Below are positions 25,658 to 32,295 of a stretch of 32,295 nt of DNA, one piece after another. The translations under genes were made by a program, and so were the position numbers. Every line of letters starts with the position of its first letter. Position 1 is the first letter of the stretch. Origin of the DNA: Rhodobacteraceae bacterium UBA2776 (GTDB taxonomy: Bacteria > Pseudomonadota > Alphaproteobacteria > Rhodobacterales > Rhodobacteraceae); the NCBI GenBank assembly GCA_002352425.1, contig DEIK01000122.1, positions 1 to 32,295 of the forward strand. Reading direction: 5' to 3'. Under the pieces are notes generated by a model. It was given only the letters and a program-made list of their open reading frames with translations, was not told the origin of the DNA and did not search any database.

Positions 25658-26149
25658 TTAGTCCGTGGTTTTGGGCATCGCGTGTTCCATCTTCATCATG
25701 CCCTCGGCTGGCTTGCGTTCCAGATCGACGGGAATATCAACCGTGATGTCGCCGGCATGCTCGAACGTCAAAGTCACGGTCACCTTTTCGCCCTGCACCA
25801 ATGGCTGGTTCAGCCCCATGAACATCACATGATCACCACCGCGTTGCAGCATGTGCATGCCACCAGCTTCAACGGGAAATCCATCCTCGACTTCGCGCAT
25901 CTGCATCACGCCATCGGCGGTTTCAATATGCGTGTGCAGCTCTACTCTTTTGGCGATGTCAGACGTCGCCGCAATCAGGCGGTCATCTTTATCACTGTGG
26001 TTCATGATGCCAAAAAACGCAGCACCCGTTTTGGCGTTTGGACCGGCCGAGCGGCTGTAAGGGTCTTGGATCATGATTTCGCCAGCAAAAGCAGGGATGG
26101 CAAGGGTGAAAGCCACAGCTGTGGCCACAAGTGTTTTCGTAAAAGACAT
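25658..26149 (-). CDS. Periplasmic copper chaperone PCu(A)C
   Basis: 163 residues. A signal peptide (TLVATAVAFTLAIPAFA) is followed by the PCu(A)C cupredoxin-like fold. Family features seen are RSAGPNAKTGAAFFGIMNH, the histidine/methionine copper site (H72/H74, M82/M84, H107 and M109 in HVMFMGLNQPL), and the family pattern AGGxHML-like loop with the copper methionine region. It delivers Cu(I) to cytochrome oxidase CuA in the periplasm. A good AAGGAG ribosome site lies upstream of the ATG at 26149. Located 48 bases after the DUF2946-like gene, probably one operon. Confidence 0.93.
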   Translation of the reverse strand: MSFTKTLVATAVAFTLAIPAFAGEIMIQDPYSRSAGPNAKTGAAFFGIMNHSDKDDRLIAATSDIAKRVELHTHIETADGVMQMREVEDGFPVEAGGMHMLQRGGDHVMFMGLNQPLVQGEKVTVTLTFEHAGDITVDIPVDLERKPAEGMMKMEHAMPKTTD

Positions 26150-26197
26150 ATCAGTCTCCTTGGTTTTTGAGTTTTCGTTTGAAGTTTTAGGAAAGGT

Positions 26198-26539
26198 TCA
26201 AATGACCAAGGGGGGCCCACGCGCCAAGGGGGCAAGGGTTTCTTGCGGCTGTCCGATCACGGTCTCTGGTACGGTGGTGCGCCATTGCAGAGTGACCATC
26301 TGGACAGGCATTTCCTGCACCAATATCACCGTCCCAAAGATCGACATCGCATCAGGACAAACATGGGCGGTTTCAACGGGTTCGCCATCAGCACCAATGG
26401 TCATGGTGATCATACCAACGCCCGTGCAAATCACCATATCAGTGCCGATATCAGAGCTTTGACCGCGCGCCACAGCCATGCTGTAGCTGGTCAGAGCCAG
26501 CGTCAGCGAAAGGGAAAAGGCGGTTATAAAGCGAAGCAT
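26198..26539 (-). CDS. Small DUF2946-like exported protein, copper context
   Basis: 113 residues. An N-terminal hydrophobic signal (LRFITAFSLSLTLALTSYSMAVA) is followed by a short domain with ICTGVGMITMTI, GEPVETAHVCPD and two cysteines that could bind metal or form a disulfide. The pattern V-x-C-T-G-x-G ... H-x-C-P-D is that of DUF2946-like proteins, which in Rhodobacterales often lie beside PCu(A)C genes. The frame extends to 26632, but the ATG at 26539 gives a proper signal peptide. First gene of the pair; a 38-bp element (copy 2) lies about 80 bases upstream. Confidence 0.72.
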   Translation of the reverse strand: MLRFITAFSLSLTLALTSYSMAVARGQSSDIGTDMVICTGVGMITMTIGADGEPVETAHVCPDAMSIFGTVILVQEMPVQMVTLQWRTTVPETVIGQPQETLAPLARGPPLVI

Positions 26540-26619
26540 GTGCTGTAGATAACCAGCCGCACATCCGGCCGCAAGGGGTTGAAAAGTCGCATTTGTTTTG
26601 TGGGAGTTAATGAGGGCGC

Positions 26620-26657
26620 GAAAAAGAACCACTATTCCGGAATAGTGGAAATGTTAA
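26620..26657 (-). repeat. 38-bp palindrome-centred element, copy 2
   Basis: Reverse complement of copy 1 (12914-12951), matching at 33 of 38 positions, with the palindrome at 26631-26646; here the dyad extends to CCACTATTCCGGAATAGTGG. It stands 80-118 bases upstream of the DUF2946-like gene start, in the copper pair's likely promoter region. Its 16-bp core is identical in both copies. Confidence 0.65.
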
Positions 26658-26802
26658 CTGAAGAGAAAGTGCAGAATTAGCCCTTGTTATAATTGCATTT
26701 TCTAATAGATCGGATTCCAGGCCCGCCGTCAAAAACGCCACATTTTGATACGCAGATCAATCCGAACCTAACGCTCCTTACCTGCAAACCCCGCGCCCTA
26801 TG
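26658..26802. other. Intergenic region between AsmA gene and copper pair
   Basis: No gene seen. It lies between the asmA-family stop and the 38-bp element; on the plus strand it contains TTATAAT, but no downstream plus-strand gene uses it. The copper pair's promoter could lie here or at the element. Confidence 0.35.
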
Positions 26803-28836
26803 CTAGTCACTGCCCAGCAGTTTCAACAACCCGCGCTTGGCTTCTTCTTCGACCTTTCGTTGCGCCGCGTCTTCCAAGGTTTCGCCATCTTCAACCTCAA
26901 CATCCAACACCTCTTGCGCCCGCTGCAAGGCTTTCGCCTTTTCAGCCGCTAAACGCGCTTCGATCTTTGCCTTCTCGGCCTGCAACCGCGCCTCCGCTGC
27001 CGCTTTCTCAGCCGCGATTTTCGCCTCCAGCGCCGCCTTTTCCTCAGCCAGGTTTTGATCAATCAACGCCTGCAAATCTGGCCGGAACTTTGGATCAGCC
27101 CAAGTGCCCGAAATCAGCACCGGCACCGAAATCCCGCCCGTCCCATCCGCCGCGGCCAACGCCACCGGATTAACGCGGTATTTCAATGTTTGCGTCCCAA
27201 TTCCAATGTCGCCAGCCCCCAGCGCCTTGGCCAATGGCGCGACAAAGGCCAAATCCTCATTGTGCAACACACCATCCTTCATGGTGAAACTGGCCCCGAT
27301 CGAATTGAACACCGTCTTTTGCCCGTCCCCCCGATAGGAAGCATCCAAATTGCGCAGCATCCCAACCAGATCAAGCCCCAAAATCTCGCCCTGCCCCAGC
27401 TTGAAAGACCCATCCCCAGACAAGCTGTGCATGATCGCATCCATCGTATTGCCAACACCCAAAAACTTCAGGTGCATATCGCCAACCCCGACCAACCGCT
27501 CATAGTCCGCCAGATCGCGCAACAGCGGCGACATCGCCAAACCCGAGGCCGTCAGATCGCCACCCACCGACAAGCCACCGCGCCCGTTCACCACAAACTT
27601 GCCCTTGATGGTGCCCTTGTAGGTTTCGACCTTATTCAAGCTGAACACCACGCGCGAGCGGTCCAGTTTGGCGTTCACGCTGGATTGCCCCAATTGTACG
27701 GTGCCCAGATTGATTGATTTTGCCACCAGCGTAACATCTGCATCCAGCGCGCCCAAGCCACTGACATCAATCACATCCGTTGACCAACCTTGCGCTGTTT
27801 CAACGCTTTGCCCACTGTCATCCACACTGGCCGCTAACACCGAAAAGTCCAACGCATTGGCGCTCATATTCGCCTTTAGACGTGGGCGCTCGCCATCCAT
27901 GAACACATCAGCACCACCCGAAAACACGTTTTGGTCCAGCGTGATTACCCCATCACGCAAATGCGCCGTGCCCTTGGTTGTGTAAGTGATCTTGCCGGTG
28001 ACATGCGCGACCCGTCCCATGCCTTTGGGCAAATCCGGCGCGGCCATGTTGATGGCTCCAAACAGCGCACCCATATCGGCCAGATCCGCCGTCACATTGC
28101 CATCCACCGCCAAGGGTGAAAACCCGCCTTTACCGTCAAATTCAACCGTGCTGCCGCCTATTTTCACGGCGGTCGACACTTTGCCCACAGCCCCGCTCAA
28201 AAAGGTGTCAAACGCCGCGACAACACCCGTCGCAGTGATCGCCTGGCCATTCAGGCGCGCGGACAAGGACATATCTGCAGGGCCCGTAAACGCGGGCAAA
28301 CGCAACTCGCCATCCATATCATTCAGAACGAATTTCTCACCAAGCGTATGATCAATAAAGGTTAGCTTTGCACCACGGACCACACCGCGCCCCAAGGAGA
28401 AAACCGGAATGCCGCCAACCTCCGCCGCCCCGCTGGACGCCGCACTACCACCGCTGGCCATGTCCCAATTGGCGCGTCCATCCTTTGCCACTTCCAGCAG
28501 GATCTTGGGCGCAATCACCTCAACTTTTTTGATCTTCACATCGCCATTTAACAAGGCCATCAGATCAACCCCGATGCTCATCCCGTCGGCCTGCAACATC
28601 GGCCCCGCATCGGACCAACTAGCGTTGGCAATGGTGATCGTCCCCGTGTTCACCCCCAAAACCGGATAGATTGACGTGCGCACATCGCCACCAATCGTTA
28701 TGGCGCGCCCCGTGGCCTCTTCGAACTGTTCTTCGGCAAACTGGGCAATTTTGTCACCTGGCATCAACAGCAATGCGGCCACAGCCACAACAACCAGCGC
28801 AACTAGAACAAGGATGAACCGAAGTAACAAACGCAC
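26803..28836 (-). CDS. AsmA family envelope protein
   Basis: 677 residues from a GTG at 28836, which has GGGAGAA six bases upstream; an in-frame ATG at 28947 would overlap the ubiH-like gene and place a soluble leader before the membrane anchor. An N-terminal membrane helix (LLLRFILVLVALVVVAVAALLL) is followed by a long beta-rich AsmA domain (ISIYPVLGVNTGTITIANASW-type start, VEVIAPKILLEV, SLSGDGSFKLGQGEILGLDLVGML). AsmA-like proteins bridge inner and outer membrane and affect lipid transport. The last about 90 residues form a highly charged Ala/Glu/Lys-rich helix with regular repeats (EAKIAAEKAAAEARLQAEKAKIEARLAAEKAK pattern), a likely coiled coil. Confidence 0.9.
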   Translation of the reverse strand: MRLLLRFILVLVALVVVAVAALLLMPGDKIAQFAEEQFEEATGRAITIGGDVRTSIYPVLGVNTGTITIANASWSDAGPMLQADGMSIGVDLMALLNGDVKIKKVEVIAPKILLEVAKDGRANWDMASGGSAASSGAAEVGGIPVFSLGRGVVRGAKLTFIDHTLGEKFVLNDMDGELRLPAFTGPADMSLSARLNGQAITATGVVAAFDTFLSGAVGKVSTAVKIGGSTVEFDGKGGFSPLAVDGNVTADLADMGALFGAINMAAPDLPKGMGRVAHVTGKITYTTKGTAHLRDGVITLDQNVFSGGADVFMDGERPRLKANMSANALDFSVLAASVDDSGQSVETAQGWSTDVIDVSGLGALDADVTLVAKSINLGTVQLGQSSVNAKLDRSRVVFSLNKVETYKGTIKGKFVVNGRGGLSVGGDLTASGLAMSPLLRDLADYERLVGVGDMHLKFLGVGNTMDAIMHSLSGDGSFKLGQGEILGLDLVGMLRNLDASYRGDGQKTVFNSIGASFTMKDGVLHNEDLAFVAPLAKALGAGDIGIGTQTLKYRVNPVALAAADGTGGISVPVLISGTWADPKFRPDLQALIDQNLAEEKAALEAKIAAEKAAAEARLQAEKAKIEARLAAEKAKALQRAQEVLDVEVEDGETLEDAAQRKVEEEAKRGLLKLLGSD

Positions 28837-28927
28837 AGCATTTCTCCCGTGAAAAACAAACCTTGTTTTCACATCTAGCGCAATTTGTTTCCGATTTGAA
28901 TCCCCATTCAGCCCATCGACAACTGAA

Positions 28928-30124
28928 TTATCTAGCGTGGCGCTCAATGTGGGTCAGCTGATGCAAAATACGCTTCTTCACCGGCGGCAGAAAACTACCG
29001 ACCCGCAGCGCCGCGTCGCGCAAAATTCGTCCAGGTACGGACGTGTCCGTATACAGTTTCACCAACGCATTGGTGCCATGATAGAGCGGCAACACAACAC
29101 GGCGATGCGCCGTCTCATAGCGTTTCAACCCCGCCGTCGCGCCAATATCCGTGCCCTTGTTTTCGGCCTCGATGATCTGATCCGCCAGTAATTTCGCACC
29201 GCTCAGACCCAAGTTAAATCCATGTGCCGTCACCGGATGCATGCCAACCGCCGAATCCCCCACCAGCGCAAACCGCGTGGCGACGAACTGTTTGGCCAAT
29301 ACGCCAACCAATGGGTAAGGATGGCGTTTGGTCACCAGTGTCATTTTACCAAGAGAACCACCAAAACGCTGCGCAATATCATCGGCAAAAGCTTGCGGCT
29401 CCATATTCATTACAGCCTCGGCATTCGCACTTGGCAAGGTCACAACAACGCTCGATTTATTGCCATACATCGGCAAAATCGCCAGCGTCTGATCAAAGTG
29501 GAAACACTCGGTCGCAATGTTTTCATGGGATAGTTCATGCTCCATCTCGCATACAATCACCACACGACCAAAATCCAAACTGTTGGCAGGAATACCCATC
29601 TTGCGACGCGTCCCCGAGAACCGGCTGTCTGCCGCCACAACCAGCGGGGCGCGCAGCACTGTGCCATCTTTCAAACCAACACGACCCTCGGCTGAATTGG
29701 TGTCGACCGTGGTGACTTCGCTATCACAAATCAGGGTTACATTTGCCTGATCCTTAACCACGTTATAGGCGGATTGCCGGATCAAATGGTTTGGCACGAT
29801 GCGCCCCAAATAATCGGCCCCACTACCGGTGCTGTCAAAATGCAGCGCAAACGGCGACTGGCCGTTGACCACTTTGGCATCCCGAATGGTGCCAATCTGA
29901 TCTTGCGGAACATGCGCCCACATCCCCAAATCATGCATCAGCTTTTCCGACGTATGCGTCAGCGCAATATCACGACCATCCTCTGGCGGGTTGGCCAATA
30001 TGGTCTCGGATTGCATTTCGACAATGGCGATCTGCAACGCCGTACCAGACAATGAACGCGCCAGCGACAGACCCGCAGGGCCAGCACCGATGATTACAAT
30101 ATCAAATTGGCTGGTGGCTGTCAT
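28928..30124 (-). CDS. UbiH/COQ6-family FAD hydroxylase, possibly UbiM-type
   Basis: 398 residues. FAD-dependent monooxygenase: Rossmann motif IIGAGPAGLSLARSL (residues 12-26), then DG motif region and the second FAD site GDSAVGMHPVTAHGFNLGL at about 288-306. Such enzymes hydroxylate the ubiquinone ring. The MHPVTAHGFN wording (instead of HPIAGQGFN of UbiH) fits the UbiM-type hydroxylases found in many alphaproteobacteria, which cover several positions; I am not certain of the subtype. ATG at 30124. Divergence or fusion is not seen. Confidence 0.88.
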   Translation of the reverse strand: MTATSQFDIVIIGAGPAGLSLARSLSGTALQIAIVEMQSETILANPPEDGRDIALTHTSEKLMHDLGMWAHVPQDQIGTIRDAKVVNGQSPFALHFDSTGSGADYLGRIVPNHLIRQSAYNVVKDQANVTLICDSEVTTVDTNSAEGRVGLKDGTVLRAPLVVAADSRFSGTRRKMGIPANSLDFGRVVIVCEMEHELSHENIATECFHFDQTLAILPMYGNKSSVVVTLPSANAEAVMNMEPQAFADDIAQRFGGSLGKMTLVTKRHPYPLVGVLAKQFVATRFALVGDSAVGMHPVTAHGFNLGLSGAKLLADQIIEAENKGTDIGATAGLKRYETAHRRVVLPLYHGTNALVKLYTDTSVPGRILRDAALRVGSFLPPVKKRILHQLTHIERHAR

Positions 30125-30242
30125 GGGGTTTTCCTTATCTAATCTCGGGGCGGCTGTGCCAGATTAATTTGGCGGCTGATATCAACTATATCAACGCCCC
30201 CCTGCAAACTCCACATCACAAATTGTCGCTACTCAAACGCCA

Positions 30243-30266
30243 AAGGGGCGCCCGAAGACGCCCCTT
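30243..30266. terminator. Hairpin downstream of the FadL-type gene
   Basis: AAGGGGCG (30243-30250) pairs with CGCCCCTT (30259-30266), loop of eight bases. It lies 24 bases beyond the stop of the minus-strand FadL-type gene; the T-run is short on both sides. Confidence 0.6.
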
Positions 30267-30290
30267 CAAACAAACCAAAACAAACCAGCG

Positions 30291-31490
30291 TTAGAAATTA
30301 TGCGTCCAGCCCACAGAAATGCTGGTTTGGCTCATGTAAATGCTGCCAGGTGCGGCCGCAGGTGGCAGCCCAGCCGGCACAAACCCCGATACCCGGCTCT
30401 TTGGGGAATACTCCAATGCAAAATCAATCGAATTGTTCTCGTTAAACGCATAGGTTCCGCCAACGGTCAGATGATGCTTTGACACCCCCGGCGCCAAAAC
30501 GCCAAAGTAAACATCCTCAGGCCCAAGCGGATTTTCCGAATAGGCATAACCCGCCCGCCACGTCATCCGATCATTGGCCTTATACTCTAACCCCAGTTTC
30601 AACACATTGATATCATCCCAGCCAAACCCCGGCCCTCCGACAGACCCAAGCGGCAACGGAATGGCCCCCGAGTTGGAAATCGCTGGTACTCCAGAATAGA
30701 ATATTCGCCGGATATCCGCCATCAGGGTCAGGTTCGGCTGCGCCTTCCACGCCAGTCCCGCTGTGATCGAGGCCGGAATGTCAAAACTGCCGCCGCCTTC
30801 GAACAGCGTGGCATATTCATCGAATTTCGACATATACATCTTGGTTTGCCCCGACAAACCAAAGGTCAGCGTCGGCGAGGCTTTATAGGTAATGCCGGCT
30901 TTCAAACCGCCACCATAGGACCAATCACGATCAACACCCGTGACACCAAATCCGGCCAACCCTGTGCCCTTAAAGGTCTGGATCGCCAACGTTGGCGCGA
31001 TCCCCCACGATAGGTTCCCTGACGCGCCTGCATAGGTCGCCGAGATAAACAACTGGCTCAAATCAATGCCAACCCGTGTCGGGCCCAGCGCGCCAATCGG
31101 ATAGTCGGTGTTCATACCGCCATTGCCGTATGCCGAAATGTTGAACACATTTCCGTTGGCTAGCGGGTGATTATAGGACAGGTTTGGCGCCAGGAAAAAG
31201 TTCGACCCGCTCTCATTGTCCACAGCCCCCCTGAAAAACCCGCGATTGGGGCTAAAGGTATTCATCCCCAGTTGGAATTGCCGCCCAACATTAGCCGCAT
31301 TGGCTGGGTTAATTGCCGCCGACATCGCCTCGTACCCATAAGCAACACCCGTGCCGCCCATGGCCCGTTGATTGGTGCTGAAGCCCAGCGCAAACATACC
31401 CTCGGTCGCCATCGCGGGCGCGGCTAAAACCATTGTGGCGCCCAGCGCGACCCCCAAACGGCGGATATTTTGTCCGTATTCGATTTTCAT
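30291..31490 (-). CDS. FadL/OmpP1/TodX outer-membrane transporter
   Basis: 399 residues. A signal peptide (ending PAMATEG) is followed by the FadL-type start GMFALGFSTNQRAMGGTGVAYG, the usual hatch plug and 14-stranded barrel pattern, ending with aromatic residues and a C-terminal phenylalanine (SVGWTHNF), a sign of outer-membrane barrel insertion. Related proteins import long-chain fatty acids or hydrophobic compounds. It is a fitting partner for the acyl-CoA synthetase at the other end of the window, though distance says nothing about linkage. GGGAGGATG stands before the ATG. Divergent from rimO across a 292-base gap. Confidence 0.93.
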   Translation of the reverse strand: MKIEYGQNIRRLGVALGATMVLAAPAMATEGMFALGFSTNQRAMGGTGVAYGYEAMSAAINPANAANVGRQFQLGMNTFSPNRGFFRGAVDNESGSNFFLAPNLSYNHPLANGNVFNISAYGNGGMNTDYPIGALGPTRVGIDLSQLFISATYAGASGNLSWGIAPTLAIQTFKGTGLAGFGVTGVDRDWSYGGGLKAGITYKASPTLTFGLSGQTKMYMSKFDEYATLFEGGGSFDIPASITAGLAWKAQPNLTLMADIRRIFYSGVPAISNSGAIPLPLGSVGGPGFGWDDINVLKLGLEYKANDRMTWRAGYAYSENPLGPEDVYFGVLAPGVSKHHLTVGGTYAFNENNSIDFALEYSPKSRVSGFVPAGLPPAAAPGSIYMSQTSISVGWTHNF

Positions 31491-31782
31491 GTGTCATCCT
31501 CCCGAAACCGTGGCCGCATTGAGTGGGCCATCATGTTACCGTTAACATTCGAATATGTATGAAACTGAGTCAATTCCTTTTATCGCGATACGTGCATAGA
31601 ATACCGGATTATTCCCGAAACCGCCCACAATAACACCAAATATTGCGCAGCCGCAGAGAGCTCTAGGCTGAATCCCCCTACGCTTGCCCCCTCAAAACCG
31701 TAAACTCACCACAGGAATGAATTGACCTGACGACCGAACAAGCCTGCTTTCCCTAACCCACCCCATCCCTTATACGACCTAA
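31491..31782. other. Divergent intergenic region, FadL-type gene and rimO
   Basis: No gene is seen. It must hold promoters for both. A small inverted repeat TGTTA-CCGT-TAACA lies at 31534-31547, 44 bases upstream of the FadL-type gene's ATG; it may be an operator. I see no clear -35/-10 pair for rimO. Confidence 0.4.
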
Positions 31783-32295
31783 ATGAGCCAGAATCCCCCA
31801 AACCTCCGCCCCGATCTTGCCAAAGCCCGCGTCACCGAAACTGCGCGCAGCGGCCAACCCCGCATCGGCATGGTCAGCCTCGGCTGCCCCAAAGCGCTGG
31901 TTGATAGCGAGCGCATCCTGACCCGTCTGCGCGCCGAAGGTTACGCCATCTCGCCCGACTACGCAGGGGCCGACGCGGTGATCGTCAACACCTGCGGATT
32001 TCTGGACAGTGCCAAGGCCGAAAGCCTCGACGCCATCGGCGAAGCGCTGACGGCAAATGGCCGCGTGATCGTCACGGGATGTTTGGGGGCCGAACCCGAT
32101 TACATCCGCGAACATCACCCCAAAATCCTTGCTGTGACCGGCCCGCATCAATACGAACAAGTGCTGGACGCCGTGCATGCCGCCGTACCGCCCAGCCCCG
32201 ACCCCTTCGTCGATCTGCTGCCTGCCTCCGGCGTCTCGCTGACCCCGCGCCACTACAGCTACCTGAAGATTTCCGAGGGCTGTAACCACAAATGC
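31783..32295 (+). CDS. rimO: Ribosomal protein S12 methylthiotransferase, N-terminal part
   Basis: 171 codons, running off the right edge. RimO methylthiolates an aspartate of ribosomal protein S12 with two iron-sulfur clusters. The N-terminal MTTase domain carries the three cluster cysteines C35 (SLGCPKALVDSE), C71 (NTCGFLDSAK) and C100 (VTGCLGAE). The radical-SAM cluster motif starts at the edge: C167-N-H-K-C171. The SLGCPKA and GFLDSAK wording separates RimO from MiaB. ATG at 31783, no strong ribosome site seen. Confidence 0.95.
   Translation, partial: MSQNPPNLRPDLAKARVTETARSGQPRIGMVSLGCPKALVDSERILTRLRAEGYAISPDYAGADAVIVNTCGFLDSAKAESLDAIGEALTANGRVIVTGCLGAEPDYIREHHPKILAVTGPHQYEQVLDAVHAAVPPSPDPFVDLLPASGVSLTPRHYSYLKISEGCNHKC

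Noticed and set aside
28837..28947. N-terminal extension of the AsmA protein from the ATG at 28947
   Set aside because: It would overlap the end of the ubiH-like gene and put a soluble leader before the membrane anchor; the GTG at 28836 has a good ribosome site.
30179..30195. Tandem ATATCAAC repeat upstream of the ubiH-like gene
   Set aside because: Two eight-base copies in an AT-rich gap, with no symmetry or known motif.

Overview
The window is a typical stretch of chromosome from an alphaproteobacterium, most likely a marine Rhodobacterales (Roseobacter-group) species. The grounds are the gene content and protein types (the cupin protein, MaeB with a phosphotransacetylase tail, PrpE, UbiH/UbiM-type hydroxylase, DUF817, the small proteins of this group), the moderate-to-high G+C and the gene neighbourhoods. 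I cannot name the species. There are no rRNA or tRNA genes, CRISPR arrays, prophage genes or recognisable insertion sequences.

Layout. 1-1651: 3' end of an acyl-CoA synthetase gene and a membrane-anchored protein that looks like an M48 peptidase without its zinc motif. 1654-7265: a repeat-rich secreted protein, then a tightly packed minus-strand nucleoside salvage operon cdd-deoA-deoB-add-upp. 7324-12848: a VOC/double-cupin protein divergent from maeB (malic enzyme), with a striking palindrome between them, followed by prpE (propionyl-CoA synthetase). 13076-16250: nadK divergent from glyA, then a DUF817 membrane protein. 16269-17947: a TetR regulator, pspA and a YiaA/B-type membrane protein, with four matching operators. 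18014-20491: a membrane-tethered small protein, an alpha/beta hydrolase, a 61-residue membrane protein behind an FNR-like box, and a SLAC1/TehA-family channel. 20587-24803: lepA, a secreted SGNH hydrolase, a PfkB-family kinase and a small secreted protein. 25095-28836: LMW tyrosine phosphatase, a copper pair (PCu(A)C chaperone and a DUF2946-like protein) and a large AsmA protein. 28928-32295: a ubiquinone hydroxylase, a FadL-type outer-membrane transporter and the 5' part of rimO, cut by the window edge.

How the genes fit together. Three metabolic themes recur: nucleoside breakdown and base salvage; C3/C4 and fatty-acid carbon (acyl-CoA synthetase, malic enzyme, PrpE, FadL); and envelope maintenance (PspA, AsmA, FadL, secreted small proteins). 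The richest new material is regulatory. It comprises the TGAAC-N3-GTTCA operators of the TetR-pspA unit, a perfect 12-bp-arm inverted repeat in the maeB/cupin divergent promoter, TTTGCAAA-type boxes with a good promoter before prpE, an FNR-type box exactly spaced from a -10 element, and a 38-bp palindrome-centred element present twice, 13.7 kb apart.
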